In this document: in pieces, positions 25,490 to 33,650 of the stretch | How positions within the stretch are numbered: position 1 is the stretch's first letter | How the letters are laid out: every line of letters begins with the position of its first letter | From: Streptomyces sp. NBC_01571 | Lineage (GTDB): Bacteria > Actinomycetota > Actinomycetes > Streptomycetales > Streptomycetaceae | DNA: 64,000 bases | Reading direction: 5' to 3' | Assembly (NCBI RefSeq): GCF_026339875.1 | Contig: NZ_JAPEPZ010000001.1 | Coordinates: forward strand, 9,052,001 to 9,116,000 | Translations under genes and position numbers: made by a program | The notes under the pieces: generated by a model | Told to the model about the DNA's origin: nothing | Seen by the model: the letters and a program-made list of their open reading frames with translations, nothing else | The model's database searches: none

Positions 25490-25975
25490 ATGCGAAAACT
25501 CACCGTCAGGGCGGCAGTCACGTTCTGTGCCGCGGTATCGCTCGCCACTGTCGTGGGAACGGCGGATGCCGCTCCTGTGACGTCGCCGCGGTCCGCGCAC
25601 ACCCTCGCGCAGGAGTCGATGCAGCCCTCGGTGCCGACGCAGCCCGTCATCGTCGACTGCTTCTGGCATCCGCAGGTGGAACCCGGGGACTTCGTGCTCG
25701 CCTGCGGTGACGGCAACAGCCGTCTCATCTCGTTGCAGTGGTCGCGCTGGGACGCCAACTCCGCGGTGGCCAGCGGCGTCAACGTGGTGAACGACTGCAA
25801 GCCGTACTGCGCCGCGGGGACCTTCCGCAAATACCCCGTCACCGTACGGCTCGACCGCCCGCAGGCATGGAAGAAGAACCCCGAGTCCTCGCAGTACACC
25901 CGGTTGCGGCTCGTCTACACCGACAGCAAGCCGGCCGGGTACGGGCAGACGGTCACCTACCCCCTGTGGAACTGA
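25490..25975 (+). CDS. Small secreted protein, unknown function
   Basis: A 161-residue protein with a clear signal peptide (MRKLTVRAAVTFCAAVSLAT, cleavage after about residue 28, TADA-AP). The mature part contains four cysteines (VDCFWHP, LACGDG, NDCKPYCAAG), which could form two disulphides. It ends TVTYPLWN. The pattern with CGDGN and LRLVYTDSKPAG recalls small exported proteins common in Streptomyces with no assigned function. The ATG at 25490 is preceded by GGGAG. It stands alone. The mature part has a predicted beta-rich fold. Confidence 0.72.
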   Translation: MRKLTVRAAVTFCAAVSLATVVGTADAAPVTSPRSAHTLAQESMQPSVPTQPVIVDCFWHPQVEPGDFVLACGDGNSRLISLQWSRWDANSAVASGVNVVNDCKPYCAAGTFRKYPVTVRLDRPQAWKKNPESSQYTRLRLVYTDSKPAGYGQTVTYPLWN

Positions 25976-26100
25976 CCGAGGGCTGGAACCGACCGGGGGC
26001 GGCCGGGCCGGCCGCCCCCAGGTGAACGGGTGCGTGACGACCGCGCCCCGGTGAAGGCCACGCGGATCCGCCGGTTGTCCCTCGCCGGCGCGATCAGGTG

Positions 26101-26697
26101 TCAGGCGGACCGCAGCAGCTCGCGCAGCCCGGCGGTGTCGAGGATGTGGGCCCGGGTCGGGAACACCTTGTCGAGCAGCACCCGATGGGTCTCGGGATCG
26201 GGGTCGGCGACGCCGTCGGTCAGCACGAAGACGCGGTAGTCACGGTCGGCGGCGTCGATGAGCGTGGACAGGACGACGCCGCTGGTGCTGATCCCGGTGA
26301 GCACCAGGGTGTCGATACCGCGGTCGCTCAGCTGCTGGTGGAGATCGGTGGTGGAGCCCGAGCCGAAGCGGATCTTGCGTACGACGATGTCCCCGTCCTC
26401 CGGCGTGATCCGCTGGTCGATCTGGGCCGCGGCGTCCTCGTGGTGCAACATCTTCGCCGCGGCGACGGCCGTGAAGGCCTTGTTGGTCTCAGGAATCCGT
26501 GCCCAGTCGTCCTCGGTGAAGCCGACGCGGACGTAGCCGATGGTGCCGCCCGCGGCGCGGACGTCGGCGATGGCACCCTTGACCCGTTCGACGAGCGCGT
26601 CGGCGTCGGGGGCGAGGGGGACGATCCCGTTCTGGAAGTCCATCGCCAGCAGGGCGGTCCGCTCGGGGGTGATGGTGTGCGGGGTGGTGGTGCTCAC
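26101..26697 (-). CDS. Isochorismatase-family protein lacking the catalytic cysteine
   Basis: A 198-residue cysteine-hydrolase-fold protein. The catalytic Asp is in LLAMDFQNGIVP (residue 20) and the Lys in GDIVVRKIRFG, both as in nicotinamidase and isochorismatase. The position of the nucleophilic Cys is occupied by Val in TGISTSGVVLSTLIDAAD, so thiol-based amide hydrolysis is not expected. Isochorismatases proper also lack it and use only the Asp, so a vinyl-ether hydrolase role is possible. It is the last gene of a marR-MFS-hydrolase operon, overlapping the transporter gene by 4 bases. A drug- or aromatic-acid-linked function is inferred. Confidence 0.82.
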   Translation of the reverse strand: MSTTTPHTITPERTALLAMDFQNGIVPLAPDADALVERVKGAIADVRAAGGTIGYVRVGFTEDDWARIPETNKAFTAVAAAKMLHHEDAAAQIDQRITPEDGDIVVRKIRFGSGSTTDLHQQLSDRGIDTLVLTGISTSGVVLSTLIDAADRDYRVFVLTDGVADPDPETHRVLLDKVFPTRAHILDTAGLRELLRSA

Positions 26698-28172
26698 GCG
26701 GAGTGCTCCTCAGTGGGGTTCTCAGATGTGCCGAGGTGGCCGGAAGTGTCCGGACGTCGGCTTGTACTGCGGTACATCAGCCGGCGGTCGAGGACGGTCA
26801 GCAGGAGGACCGCGAGACCGGCCGCGACCAGCACGAGGCCGAGGCTGTGCAGGCCGTGGTCGCTCGCGCCGTGCCGGAAGACGATGCTGCCGATCACGGC
26901 GGAGGTGATGGTTCCGAGGTATCCGAAGGTCCGGAACAACCCGGAGGCGGTGCCGATCTGGTCGGGCGGCGCCGCGAGGTAGAGCGCGGTCTGGTTTCCG
27001 ACCGTGGTGGTGGCGGACGTGACGCCGAAGACGAGGGAGACCAGGACGATCGCGATCGCCGGACCGTGCGAGGAGAGCAGCATGACGCCGACGGACCCGA
27101 GCAGCATGGTCACCGCCGAGACGATCAGCGGTCCGCGCACCAGGTTGCGGCTGGCGAGCGGGCGCGAGAGCAGTGCGGAGACGGCGCCCATCGGCAGGAG
27201 CAGCAGTCCGGCCTCCACGGTGGAGATGCCGTGCGCGGCCTCCATCCACTGGGTCATCCCGTACATCACGGAGTAGACGCCGAGCAGTGTGAGCGCCTGC
27301 CGCAGATAGGTCCGGGCGAGGGCGCCGTTGGCGGCGAGGCCGCGGAAGTCGAAGAACGGCGCTGTCCTCCGCAGTTCCCACACCACCGTGGGTACGCCGG
27401 TCAGGACCAGAACGGCGAGCGCGACCCATCCGATGTGGGGAAGGCCCATCAGGAAGATGACCAGCGCGCTCATCGACCCGGCGAAGCCGAGGATGCCGAG
27501 CAGGTCGATCCGGGCCGCGACCTTGCGGAACGTGTGGTGCTCGCGGTCGGGTGCGGGGTCCCTGGGCAGCCCGCGCACGGCCATCGCCATCGCGATCGCG
27601 GTGACCGGGATGTTGATCAGGAAGGCCCAGCGCCAGCCGGCGGAGCCCACCAGCAGTCCGCCGATCGGCGGGCCGACGGCGACCGTGGCCATGCCCGCCA
27701 TCGCGATGCCACCGAGCACGCCGCCCGGGGGAGCGTCCGCCCCGGCCTCCTGGGCGCGGCGCCGGATCATGACCATCGCGCACGGGAAGGCGGCCGAGGT
27801 GCCGATGCCGATCAGTACCCGGGCCACGGTCAGCGTCGCCAGGTTCTGGCCGAGGCCGCCGACCAGGCCGCCGAGCAGCACCAGCACGATGCCGTACAGG
27901 AAGATCCGGCGCGGTCCGAGTACTTCCGCCAGTTTGCCCGCCGTGGGCTGGGCGACGGCGCTGGCCAGGTACAGCGAGGAGACCAGCACGGCGGTGCTGC
28001 CCACCGAGACGTGCAGATCGGTGGCCATGGGCACCAGCGCGGTCGCGATGATGGAGCTGTTGATCGGGTTGAGGCTGGAGCCGACGTAGAGCGGCGTGGT
28101 GAACGTCCATGCGAACGGCTTGTCCATCACGTCGCGCGACGTGGTCCGGGCCCGGGTAGGGGTGGCGTTCAT
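26694..28172 (-). CDS. MFS transporter, DHA2-like multidrug efflux family
   Basis: A 492-residue integral membrane protein with about 14 hydrophobic segments, the pattern of proton-driven drug exporters of the DHA2 group. Landmarks are NPINSSIIATALVPMATDL in helix 1 and GKLAEVLGPRRIFLYGIVLV, the loop 2-3 motif A. PIGGLLVGSAGWRWAFLINI is the motif C-like end of helix 5. The C-terminus is cytoplasmic and polar. It is ATGA-coupled both to the MarR gene upstream and to the isochorismatase-like gene downstream, so the regulator probably controls its expression in response to a toxic aromatic. Confidence 0.9.
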   Translation of the reverse strand: MNATPTRARTTSRDVMDKPFAWTFTTPLYVGSSLNPINSSIIATALVPMATDLHVSVGSTAVLVSSLYLASAVAQPTAGKLAEVLGPRRIFLYGIVLVLLGGLVGGLGQNLATLTVARVLIGIGTSAAFPCAMVMIRRRAQEAGADAPPGGVLGGIAMAGMATVAVGPPIGGLLVGSAGWRWAFLINIPVTAIAMAMAVRGLPRDPAPDREHHTFRKVAARIDLLGILGFAGSMSALVIFLMGLPHIGWVALAVLVLTGVPTVVWELRRTAPFFDFRGLAANGALARTYLRQALTLLGVYSVMYGMTQWMEAAHGISTVEAGLLLLPMGAVSALLSRPLASRNLVRGPLIVSAVTMLLGSVGVMLLSSHGPAIAIVLVSLVFGVTSATTTVGNQTALYLAAPPDQIGTASGLFRTFGYLGTITSAVIGSIVFRHGASDHGLHSLGLVLVAAGLAVLLLTVLDRRLMYRSTSRRPDTSGHLGTSENPTEEHSA

Positions 28173-28639
28173 ATGCTGCCGTCGCTCAGATCGGCCGCGG
28201 CGAGACGCTCCAGCAGGTCGATGGCCTTCTCCACGTCCTCGCGCTCCTCCGGGGGGACCACCCGTTCGATGGCCCGTGCCAGGAAGGAGGCGCGTCCGGT
28301 GAGCAGTTTGTCGACCAGCTCGGTCGCGGACGGGGCGGCGCTCATCAACTTCTTGCGGCCGTCCCGCGGGTCGGGCGTGCTGTGGATCAACCCCGCGGCC
28401 TTGAGCACCGCCAGGCTCTGCGCGATGGACTGCGCGCTGACGTGTTCGAGCGAGGCGAGCCGGGCCGCGGTGACCGGCCCTTCCCGCACCACGCTCGCCA
28501 GCACGGCCAGCTGTGTGGCGGTCAGGCCGGTCGCATGCTGCCCCGACTCCACGCGCAGGCGAGCGCGCAGCCGCTTCATCGCGTCGTTGAGGCGCTGCGC
28601 GTTCACAGCGGACTCCTGGGGTCCGGGCTTCGAGGTCAT
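28169..28639 (-). CDS. MarR family transcriptional regulator
   Basis: A 156-residue winged-helix protein with LTATQLAVLASVVREGPVTA, LASLEHVSAQSIAQSLAVLK (recognition helix) and the wing STPDPRDGRKKLMSAA with the family's DPRDGR. It is first in the operon with the MFS exporter and isochorismatase-like gene, with 4-base overlaps throughout. A near-perfect inverted repeat 14 bases upstream is a likely autoregulatory operator. MarR proteins bind phenolic ligands that release them from DNA, which matches the transporter next door. Confidence 0.9.
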   Translation of the reverse strand: MTSKPGPQESAVNAQRLNDAMKRLRARLRVESGQHATGLTATQLAVLASVVREGPVTAARLASLEHVSAQSIAQSLAVLKAAGLIHSTPDPRDGRKKLMSAAPSATELVDKLLTGRASFLARAIERVVPPEEREDVEKAIDLLERLAAADLSDGSI

Positions 28640-28652
28640 GACGCCAGCCTAA

Positions 28653-28690
28653 AACTACGCAAGCGACTTTGCCAAGTTACTTGTGTAGTT
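28653..28690. promoter_or_regulatory. Candidate MarR operator
   Basis: AACTACGCAAG (28653-28663) and CTTGTGTAGTT (28680-28690) are inverted with one mismatch. Inside lie the perfect 11-base palindrome CAAGTTACTTG (28673-28683) and the looser GCAAGCGACTTTGC (28659-28672). The cluster sits directly upstream of marR, over its expected promoter. Confidence 0.6.
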
Positions 28691-28821
28691 TCCCGGCCAT
28701 GGGCGCGGGCGATCAGCCGGAATCGGGCAGGTCGTCCGATGTCGTCGGTCGCCGGACCGGCTCCCGATCTCCGCCCCCGCACAGCTACCGGGCGGCGTAC
28801 GGGCTGTTCGGGGAGGGTGGG

Positions 28822-29436
28822 TCAGTGTGGTGTCGGGTGGTCGGGTGCGCAGCCGCGGAGTGTGTGGGCGATGACGTCGGCGAGGTCGGCGTCGAGGGTG
28901 TCGGGGGGCAGGGTGCCGCTGACGGCGAGGCTGGCGAAGCCGTGGAGGGTGCTGAACATCGGGACGGCGATGGCTTCGAGCGGGGCGTCGCGGACCTCGC
29001 CGGTGCGGCGGCCTTCCTCGATGAGCCGGGTGGCGAGTACGGCCATGCCCTGGGAGGCCTGGACGAGGGCTTCGGAGGCCGCGGGGTCGTGCTTGATGGA
29101 GAACATGAGGTCGAGGAGTTCGGCGTTGGCGGTGGCGAAGCCGACGTAGGCGCGGGCGAGGGCGCCGAGGCGGTCGGCGAAGGAGTCGCCCGCGGTCTCC
29201 TGTGAGGCGGCCAGGGTGGTGCTCAGGCGTTCGAAGCCGGTCAGGGCCAGCGCGTCCAGGAGGGCCTGCTTGTCCTTGAAGTGGCGGCTCGGTGCGGCGT
29301 GGCTGACGCCCAGGTCGCGGGCGAGCTCGCGCAGCGAGAGCGTGGCGGGCCCCTTCTCCCTGAGGGTCTCCTCGGCGCGGGCGAGCAGGGCGGCGCGCAG
29401 GTCGCCGTGGTGGTAGGGGCGGGGGCGGGTCTGCAT
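28822..29436 (-). CDS. TetR/AcrR family regulator with WHG-type ligand domain
   Basis: A 204-residue regulator starting at ATG 29436 (MQTRPRPYHHGDLRAALLAR). The HTH is LSLRELARDLGVSHAAPSRH, with FKDKQALLDALA after it. The C-terminal half (LGALARAYVGFATANAELLD, FSIKHDPAASEALVQ) matches the TetR_C/WHG group that includes many lipid- or drug-responsive repressors. The frame stays open far upstream, to 30318, but that stretch overlaps another regulator gene and lacks ribosome sites. Two inverted repeats upstream (29467-29508) are candidate operators. It has no obvious operon partner, and its targets are unknown. Confidence 0.85.
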   Translation of the reverse strand: MQTRPRPYHHGDLRAALLARAEETLREKGPATLSLRELARDLGVSHAAPSRHFKDKQALLDALALTGFERLSTTLAASQETAGDSFADRLGALARAYVGFATANAELLDLMFSIKHDPAASEALVQASQGMAVLATRLIEEGRRTGEVRDAPLEAIAVPMFSTLHGFASLAVSGTLPPDTLDADLADVIAHTLRGCAPDHPTPH

Positions 29437-29466
29437 GGGCGGGAGTCTATCCGGTATGTGACCGGC

Positions 29467-29508
29467 GCCAACATTGTTGGCATCGCCAGCATTGTTGTCG
29501 TTGACAAC
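29467..29508. promoter_or_regulatory. Two inverted repeats before the TetR gene
   Basis: GCCAACATTGTTGGC (29467-29481) is a 15-base palindrome. GTTGTC-GTT-GACAAC (29494-29508) is a second inverted repeat 27 bases on. Both share the CATTGTTG core context and lie 31-72 bases upstream of the minus-strand TetR start, so autoregulation is likely. Confidence 0.55.
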
Positions 29509-29700
29509 ATGCCCTCGGTGCGTCCCTGGTGCCGTCGAACCGGGACGGTAGGCGGTTGGCCTGCGAAAATAGTAGTTTACGGATGTATAAAAATCGATCG
29601 TGCCATGGCGCGCCGCGGGACGGGTGCCGGCGACGTGGTCGACGGTTGACCGGAGGGCAGTGCACTGAGCGACCGGACCGACCCCCGCATCACCCGGACG

Positions 29701-30258
29701 ATGCGCGCCTTCGAGCAGGCCATCGTGGAACTCGCCTCGGAGCGGCCTATCTCGCAGATCAAGGTCGCCGAACTGGCCGAACGGGCCGGGGCGACCCGAG
29801 CGACCTTCTACAACCGCTACAGCACCCCGCTGGACCTGCTCATCCAGGTTCTCGATGCCGACCTGAACGGTGGTCACCGCAAGGAGGACGACAGGGGGCG
29901 GCGCGGGCACTCGGCCGCGGAGTTGCTGCGGATGACCACGGCGGAGGTGGGGGACCACGTCGAGCGGTTCCGGGCGGTCTACGCATTCTCCCTCGGGGAT
30001 CCGGCCGACAGTGGCGTCTACGAGGCGCTCGTGCGGCACTTCAGCGACTACGCCTCGGCGTTCATGGAGCGCGGCGGCCGTTCGGGGCTCCCTGATGCCA
30101 ACCGTGAGGTGATCGCCCAGTTCATGGCCCACGGCTTCGGCGGTGCCATCAAGGCATGGCTCGACGACCCTTCGATCACGAAGGACGACATGGTCGAGGC
30201 GGTCGTGGCATGCGCTCCCGCCTGGTGGGCCCCCGGCTATCTGCCGCACACGTCCTGA
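29701..30258 (+). CDS. TetR/AcrR family transcriptional regulator
   Basis: At least 185 residues from ATG 29701. The HTH is QIKVAELAERAGATRATFYN with RYSTPLDLL. The ligand domain ends with VACAPAWWAPGYLPHTS. Codons directly upstream read LSDRTDPRITRT, which is how related regulators begin. They start at a CTG (29665) that has GGAGGG 7 bases before it, so translation may begin there with a rare CTG. It is followed by a terminator hairpin and then the operator-flanked promoter of the aldo/keto reductase, which it may regulate. TATAAA at about 29585 could be its -10. Confidence 0.8.
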   Translation: MRAFEQAIVELASERPISQIKVAELAERAGATRATFYNRYSTPLDLLIQVLDADLNGGHRKEDDRGRRGHSAAELLRMTTAEVGDHVERFRAVYAFSLGDPADSGVYEALVRHFSDYASAFMERGGRSGLPDANREVIAQFMAHGFGGAIKAWLDDPSITKDDMVEAVVACAPAWWAPGYLPHTS

Positions 30259-30299
30259 CGTCGCCTGTGACACGCGGCGCGCCCTGCCCGGGGACGACC

Positions 30300-30323
30300 G
30301 CGGGGTGTGCGGAGTCACCCCGC
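30300..30323 (+). terminator. Terminator after the TetR gene
   Basis: GCGGGGTG and CACCCCGC form an 8-bp stem with an 8-base loop, 42 bases after the stop. Confidence 0.5.
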
Positions 30324-30411
30324 ACCCCGGTCCAGGCCGTGCGCCCGGCCGGTCGGCGGGTTCCCGCGGTGAGATCGCCGGAGTCGTGCGGCGTCGCGTG
30401 ACCCTGGCAGG

Positions 30412-30473
30412 TAACTATCCAGTTATTGACACTTGTCAAACAGCTGGCTACGTTGTCCCTAACTGGTTAGTTT
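30412..30473 (+). promoter_or_regulatory. Promoter of the aldo/keto reductase flanked by two operators
   Basis: A textbook -35 TTGACA (30426-30431) and -10 TACGTT (30449-30454) are 17 bases apart. TAACTATCCAGTTA (30412-30425) abuts the -35, and TAACTGGTTAGTTT (30460-30473) covers the start point. Both fit TAACT-N4-AGTTA, the layout of a repressor site pair. Confidence 0.7.
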
Positions 30474-30492
30474 CAAACTGGAGGGAGGCTTC

Positions 30493-31476
30493 ATGGAGAC
30501 CCGCACACTTGGCCGTCAGGGCCTGACCGTCAGCGTCCAGGGCCTCGGCTGCATGGGCATGAGCGTCTTCTACGGCGCCACCGACGAGACCGAGTCGCTG
30601 GCCACCATCGATCGTGCGCTGGAGTCGGGCGTCACGCTGCTCGACACCGCGGAGAGCTACGGCCCGTTCGTCAACGAACAACTCCTGGGCAAGGCCCTGG
30701 CCGGACGCAGGGAAGCGGCCGTGCTGGCCACCAAGACCGGCATGGAGATCACCGATGACGGCCGGATGGTGGGCCTGAACGGTCGGCCCGACTACGTACG
30801 CAGGGCCCTGGAGCGTTCGCTGCGACACCTGGACACCGACCACGTCGACCTCTACTACCTGCACCGGATCGACCCCCAGGTGCCGATCGAGGAAACGGTC
30901 GGTGCGCTGGCGGAGCTGGTCGGCGCGGGCAAGGTCCGTCACATCGGTGTGTGCGAGGCGTCCGCGCAGACGATCCGGCGCGCGCACGCCGTCCACCCGC
31001 TGGCCGCTGTGCAGACCGAGTACTCGCTCTTCGAGCGCGAGATCGAGCACAACGGCGTGCTCGACGCGCTTCAGGAGCTGGGGATCGGCCTGGTCGCGTA
31101 CTCCCCGCTGGGCCGTGGTTTCCTGTCCGGCGCCATCACCAGCACGGACGACTTCGCGGCGGACGACTGGCGCAGGACCGACCCCCGCTTCCAGGGCGAG
31201 AACTTCGACCGCAACCTGGACGTCGTCCGGGAGGTCCGCCGCATCGCCTCCGCCAAGGACGTCACCCCCTCCCAGCTGGCGCTCGCCTGGGTCCAGCACC
31301 AGGGCGCGGTGGCCATCCCCGGCACCAAGCGCCGCCGCTACCTGGAGGAGAACGTCGCCGCGGCCGAAGTCACCCTCACCGCCGGCGACATCGCCGCGAT
31401 CGAGGCGGTCGCCCCGCACGGCGCGGTCACCGGCGAACGATACGCACCCGAGTACATGGGGACGCTCGACGGCTGA
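30493..31476 (+). CDS. Aldo/keto reductase
   Basis: A 327-residue NADPH-dependent oxidoreductase of the AKR13/YghZ-like group. The (beta/alpha)8 barrel shows [12 protein letters not shown], the catalytic Asp in [20 protein letters not shown] with Tyr five residues on, Lys in LATKTGM, and His in [10 protein letters not shown]. The cofactor loop is [12 protein letters not shown]. It reduces aldehydes or ketones; the substrate is not evident. GGAGGGAGG precedes the ATG. It begins a series with the MBL hydrolase (108-base gap) and SDR (122-base gap), probably cotranscribed from the operator-flanked promoter just upstream. It is cytosolic. Confidence 0.9.
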   Translation: METRTLGRQGLTVSVQGLGCMGMSVFYGATDETESLATIDRALESGVTLLDTAESYGPFVNEQLLGKALAGRREAAVLATKTGMEITDDGRMVGLNGRPDYVRRALERSLRHLDTDHVDLYYLHRIDPQVPIEETVGALAELVGAGKVRHIGVCEASAQTIRRAHAVHPLAAVQTEYSLFEREIEHNGVLDALQELGIGLVAYSPLGRGFLSGAITSTDDFAADDWRRTDPRFQGENFDRNLDVVREVRRIASAKDVTPSQLALAWVQHQGAVAIPGTKRRRYLEENVAAAEVTLTAGDIAAIEAVAPHGAVTGERYAPEYMGTLDG

Positions 31477-31584
31477 CTTCCCACCGGCGCGCTGCGCTGC
31501 GCCGTCGACGGCCGGACCCCCGTACGTCGCGGCCAGGACCTGCCCCGCGCAGGTGCGCCCGCATCACGAACAGGACTTCTCCGC

Positions 31585-32469
31585 ATGGCTCGACCGGCCG
31601 ACCGCATCACCATCGGCGAAACGACGATCACCCATCTCGCCGACGGCTTCGGCGCGCACGACCCCGGCACGATGATGCCGGGAGTCGACTGGGCGGCACA
31701 TCCCGGCGTCCTCGACGACGGGAAACTCGTGCTCACCTTCGGAGCCTTCCTCGTCCGCGCCGGGAACCGGAACATCCTTGTCGATCTCGCTCTTGGTGAC
31801 ATGGACGTGGAGATTCCCGGCCTCGCCCATGTGAAGGGGGGCGAGCTGCTGCGGAGCCTGGCCGCGGAAGGACTGTCCCCGGACGACATCGACACCGTGG
31901 TGTACACCCATCTGCACCTCGATCACATCGGCTGGACCAGCGATGTGGCGCCGGTTCCGAACGAGCCCGGGAAGCGGAAAGCGAGCGGCCTCACCTTCTC
32001 CCGGGCACGGCACCTCATGGCGCGAGCCGAGTGGCAGTACTGGACCACGACGGCGGCCGGCGAGATGGGCGGCCCGGACGCCGAAGCCACGATCGAACCC
32101 CTCGACGGAGTCGTCGAGTTCGTCCGCGACGGCGACACCATCGCCCCGGGCGTCACCGTCGAGGACACGTCCGGGCACACCCCTGGACACCTGGCGGTCG
32201 TCGTCCGTGACCCCTCGGGCGCCAGCGGCGAATCGGTGTTCATCGCGGGGGACATCTTCCACGACCCCGTGGAAATCGCCGACTCGGCCTGCGTGTTCTG
32301 CTCGGACGTAGACCCGGACCAGGCCCGAGCGGTGCGCGACCGCGTGCTCCGGCGGCCGGACACCCTGATCGCCGCCGGGCACTTCACCACCGGAGTGTTC
32401 GGCCGTGTGACACCGGCAGGCAGCGGCTACGCGTGGACCCCCGTCGGCCGGGCGCCGACTGCCGAATGA
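31585..32469 (+). CDS. MBL-fold metallo-hydrolase
   Basis: A 294-residue metallo-beta-lactamase-fold protein. The metal motif THLHLDHIGW (HxHxDH) is at residues 113-122. A later His lies in EDTSGHTPGHLAV, an Asp in FIAGDIFHDP, and the last His in AAGHFTTGVFGRV, giving a full two-metal site. The layout is that of the quorum-lactonase/thioesterase-like subgroup. There is no signal peptide, so it is cytosolic. It follows the aldo/keto reductase and precedes an SDR gene, suggesting a short catabolic or detoxification pathway for a lactone or ester; this is inference. Confidence 0.87.
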   Translation: MARPADRITIGETTITHLADGFGAHDPGTMMPGVDWAAHPGVLDDGKLVLTFGAFLVRAGNRNILVDLALGDMDVEIPGLAHVKGGELLRSLAAEGLSPDDIDTVVYTHLHLDHIGWTSDVAPVPNEPGKRKASGLTFSRARHLMARAEWQYWTTTAAGEMGGPDAEATIEPLDGVVEFVRDGDTIAPGVTVEDTSGHTPGHLAVVVRDPSGASGESVFIAGDIFHDPVEIADSACVFCSDVDPDQARAVRDRVLRRPDTLIAAGHFTTGVFGRVTPAGSGYAWTPVGRAPTAE

Positions 32470-32591
32470 CGATGCCCGCCACGCCGGGCGCACCTCCAAC
32501 ACCGCACCCCCGCGCCGGAGAAGCCGACCCCCCTCGGCACACGATCCGCAGGTTCGGACACCCGGCGCACCCAAGTCAGGAGACCTTCCCC

Positions 32592-33548
32592 ATGTCCGTA
32601 TCCCAGACGCCCCACCCGTTCGGGGCGCACACCACCGCCTCCGAGGTCATCGACGGCGTCGACCTGCACGGCCGTCGAGCCGTGGTGACCGGAGCCAGTT
32701 CCGGAATCGGGGTGGAGACGGCGCGGGCGCTGGCCGCCGCCGGCGCCGACGTGACCCTGGCCGTGCGGAGCACGGACGCCGGCGCCCGTGTCGCGGCCCG
32801 TCTGGAGGCCGAACTGCCCGCCGGATCCGGGAGGTTGAGCGTGAAGCGGCTCGATCTGGCCGACCGGTCGACGGTCGGGGCGTTCGTGGCCGACTGGTCG
32901 GGCCCGTTGCACATTCTCGTCAACAACGCCGGGGTGATGGCCCTTCCGGAACTCAGGCGCACCCCGGACGGTCGGGAGACGCAGTTCGGCGTCAATCACC
33001 TGGGTCACTTCGCGCTGGCTGTCGGGCTGCGTCCGTCACTCGCGGCGGCGGAGGGTGCCCGGGTCGTGTCGGTCGCCTCGATCGGTCACCTCTTCTCGCC
33101 GGTGGTCTTCGACGACCTGGACTACCGATTCCGTCCCTACGACCCGTGGACGTCGTACGGTCAGTCGAAGACGGCCAACGTGCTGTTCGCCGTCGGTGCC
33201 GCCGAACGGTGGGCCGATGACGGCATCACGGCCAACGCCCTGATGCCGGGGAACATCGCGGACACGTCGCTGGCCCGGCACATGGACCCCGAGCAGCTGG
33301 CCGGGTTCATCGACACCACCGGACTCGTGCTGCCCCCGGGGAAGACCGTCGAGCAGGGTGCCGCGACCTCGGTGCTGGTGGCCGCCTCACCCACGGTGGA
33401 GGGCGTCACCGGCCGCTACTTCGAGGACTGCGCACCGTCCCGGACGGTCACCGAACGAGCCGATGCCGTCGCCGGCGTGGCGCCCTACGCCCTGGACCTG
33501 GCGAACGCGGAACGGCTGTGGGCCGTGTCCGACGCCCTCGTCCGCTAG
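32592..33548 (+). CDS. Short-chain dehydrogenase/reductase
   Basis: A 318-residue classical-type SDR of the longer protochlorophyllide-reductase/retinol-dehydrogenase-like group. The cofactor motif is TGASSGIG, the NNAG motif is ILVNNAGVMALPE, and the catalytic triad comprises SVASIGHLF and YGQSKTANVLF (YxxxK). The ATG at 32592 is used. It is the last gene of the AKR-MBL-SDR series and is followed at once by a hairpin terminator that begins in its stop codon. It oxidises or reduces an alcohol/ketone with NAD(P); the substrate is unknown. Confidence 0.88.
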   Translation: MSVSQTPHPFGAHTTASEVIDGVDLHGRRAVVTGASSGIGVETARALAAAGADVTLAVRSTDAGARVAARLEAELPAGSGRLSVKRLDLADRSTVGAFVADWSGPLHILVNNAGVMALPELRRTPDGRETQFGVNHLGHFALAVGLRPSLAAAEGARVVSVASIGHLFSPVVFDDLDYRFRPYDPWTSYGQSKTANVLFAVGAAERWADDGITANALMPGNIADTSLARHMDPEQLAGFIDTTGLVLPPGKTVEQGAATSVLVAASPTVEGVTGRYFEDCAPSRTVTERADAVAGVAPYALDLANAERLWAVSDALVR

Positions 33549-33565
33549 AGGCAGCCGACTGCCTC
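33548..33565 (+). terminator. Hairpin at the SDR stop codon
   Basis: GAGGCAG and CTGCCTC form a 7-bp stem with a 4-base loop. An alternative overlapping hairpin (CCTCGGC/GCCGAGG, 33562-33582) follows and could act as the convergent terminator for fumC. Confidence 0.55.
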
Positions 33566-33650
33566 GGCGGGCCCGGCCGAGGGGGAGCGGCGCGCTTCGT
33601 GGCGACCGCATCGGCCCCGGGAGCATGCGCCCGCGACCGGCGGGGCGTGG

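Noticed and set aside
29437..30318. Upstream extension of the TetR frame (28.8-29.4 kb)
   Set aside because: The extra 290 or so codons overlap another regulator gene on the opposite strand and a stop-free GC-rich region; the family start MQTRPRPYHHG is clear.
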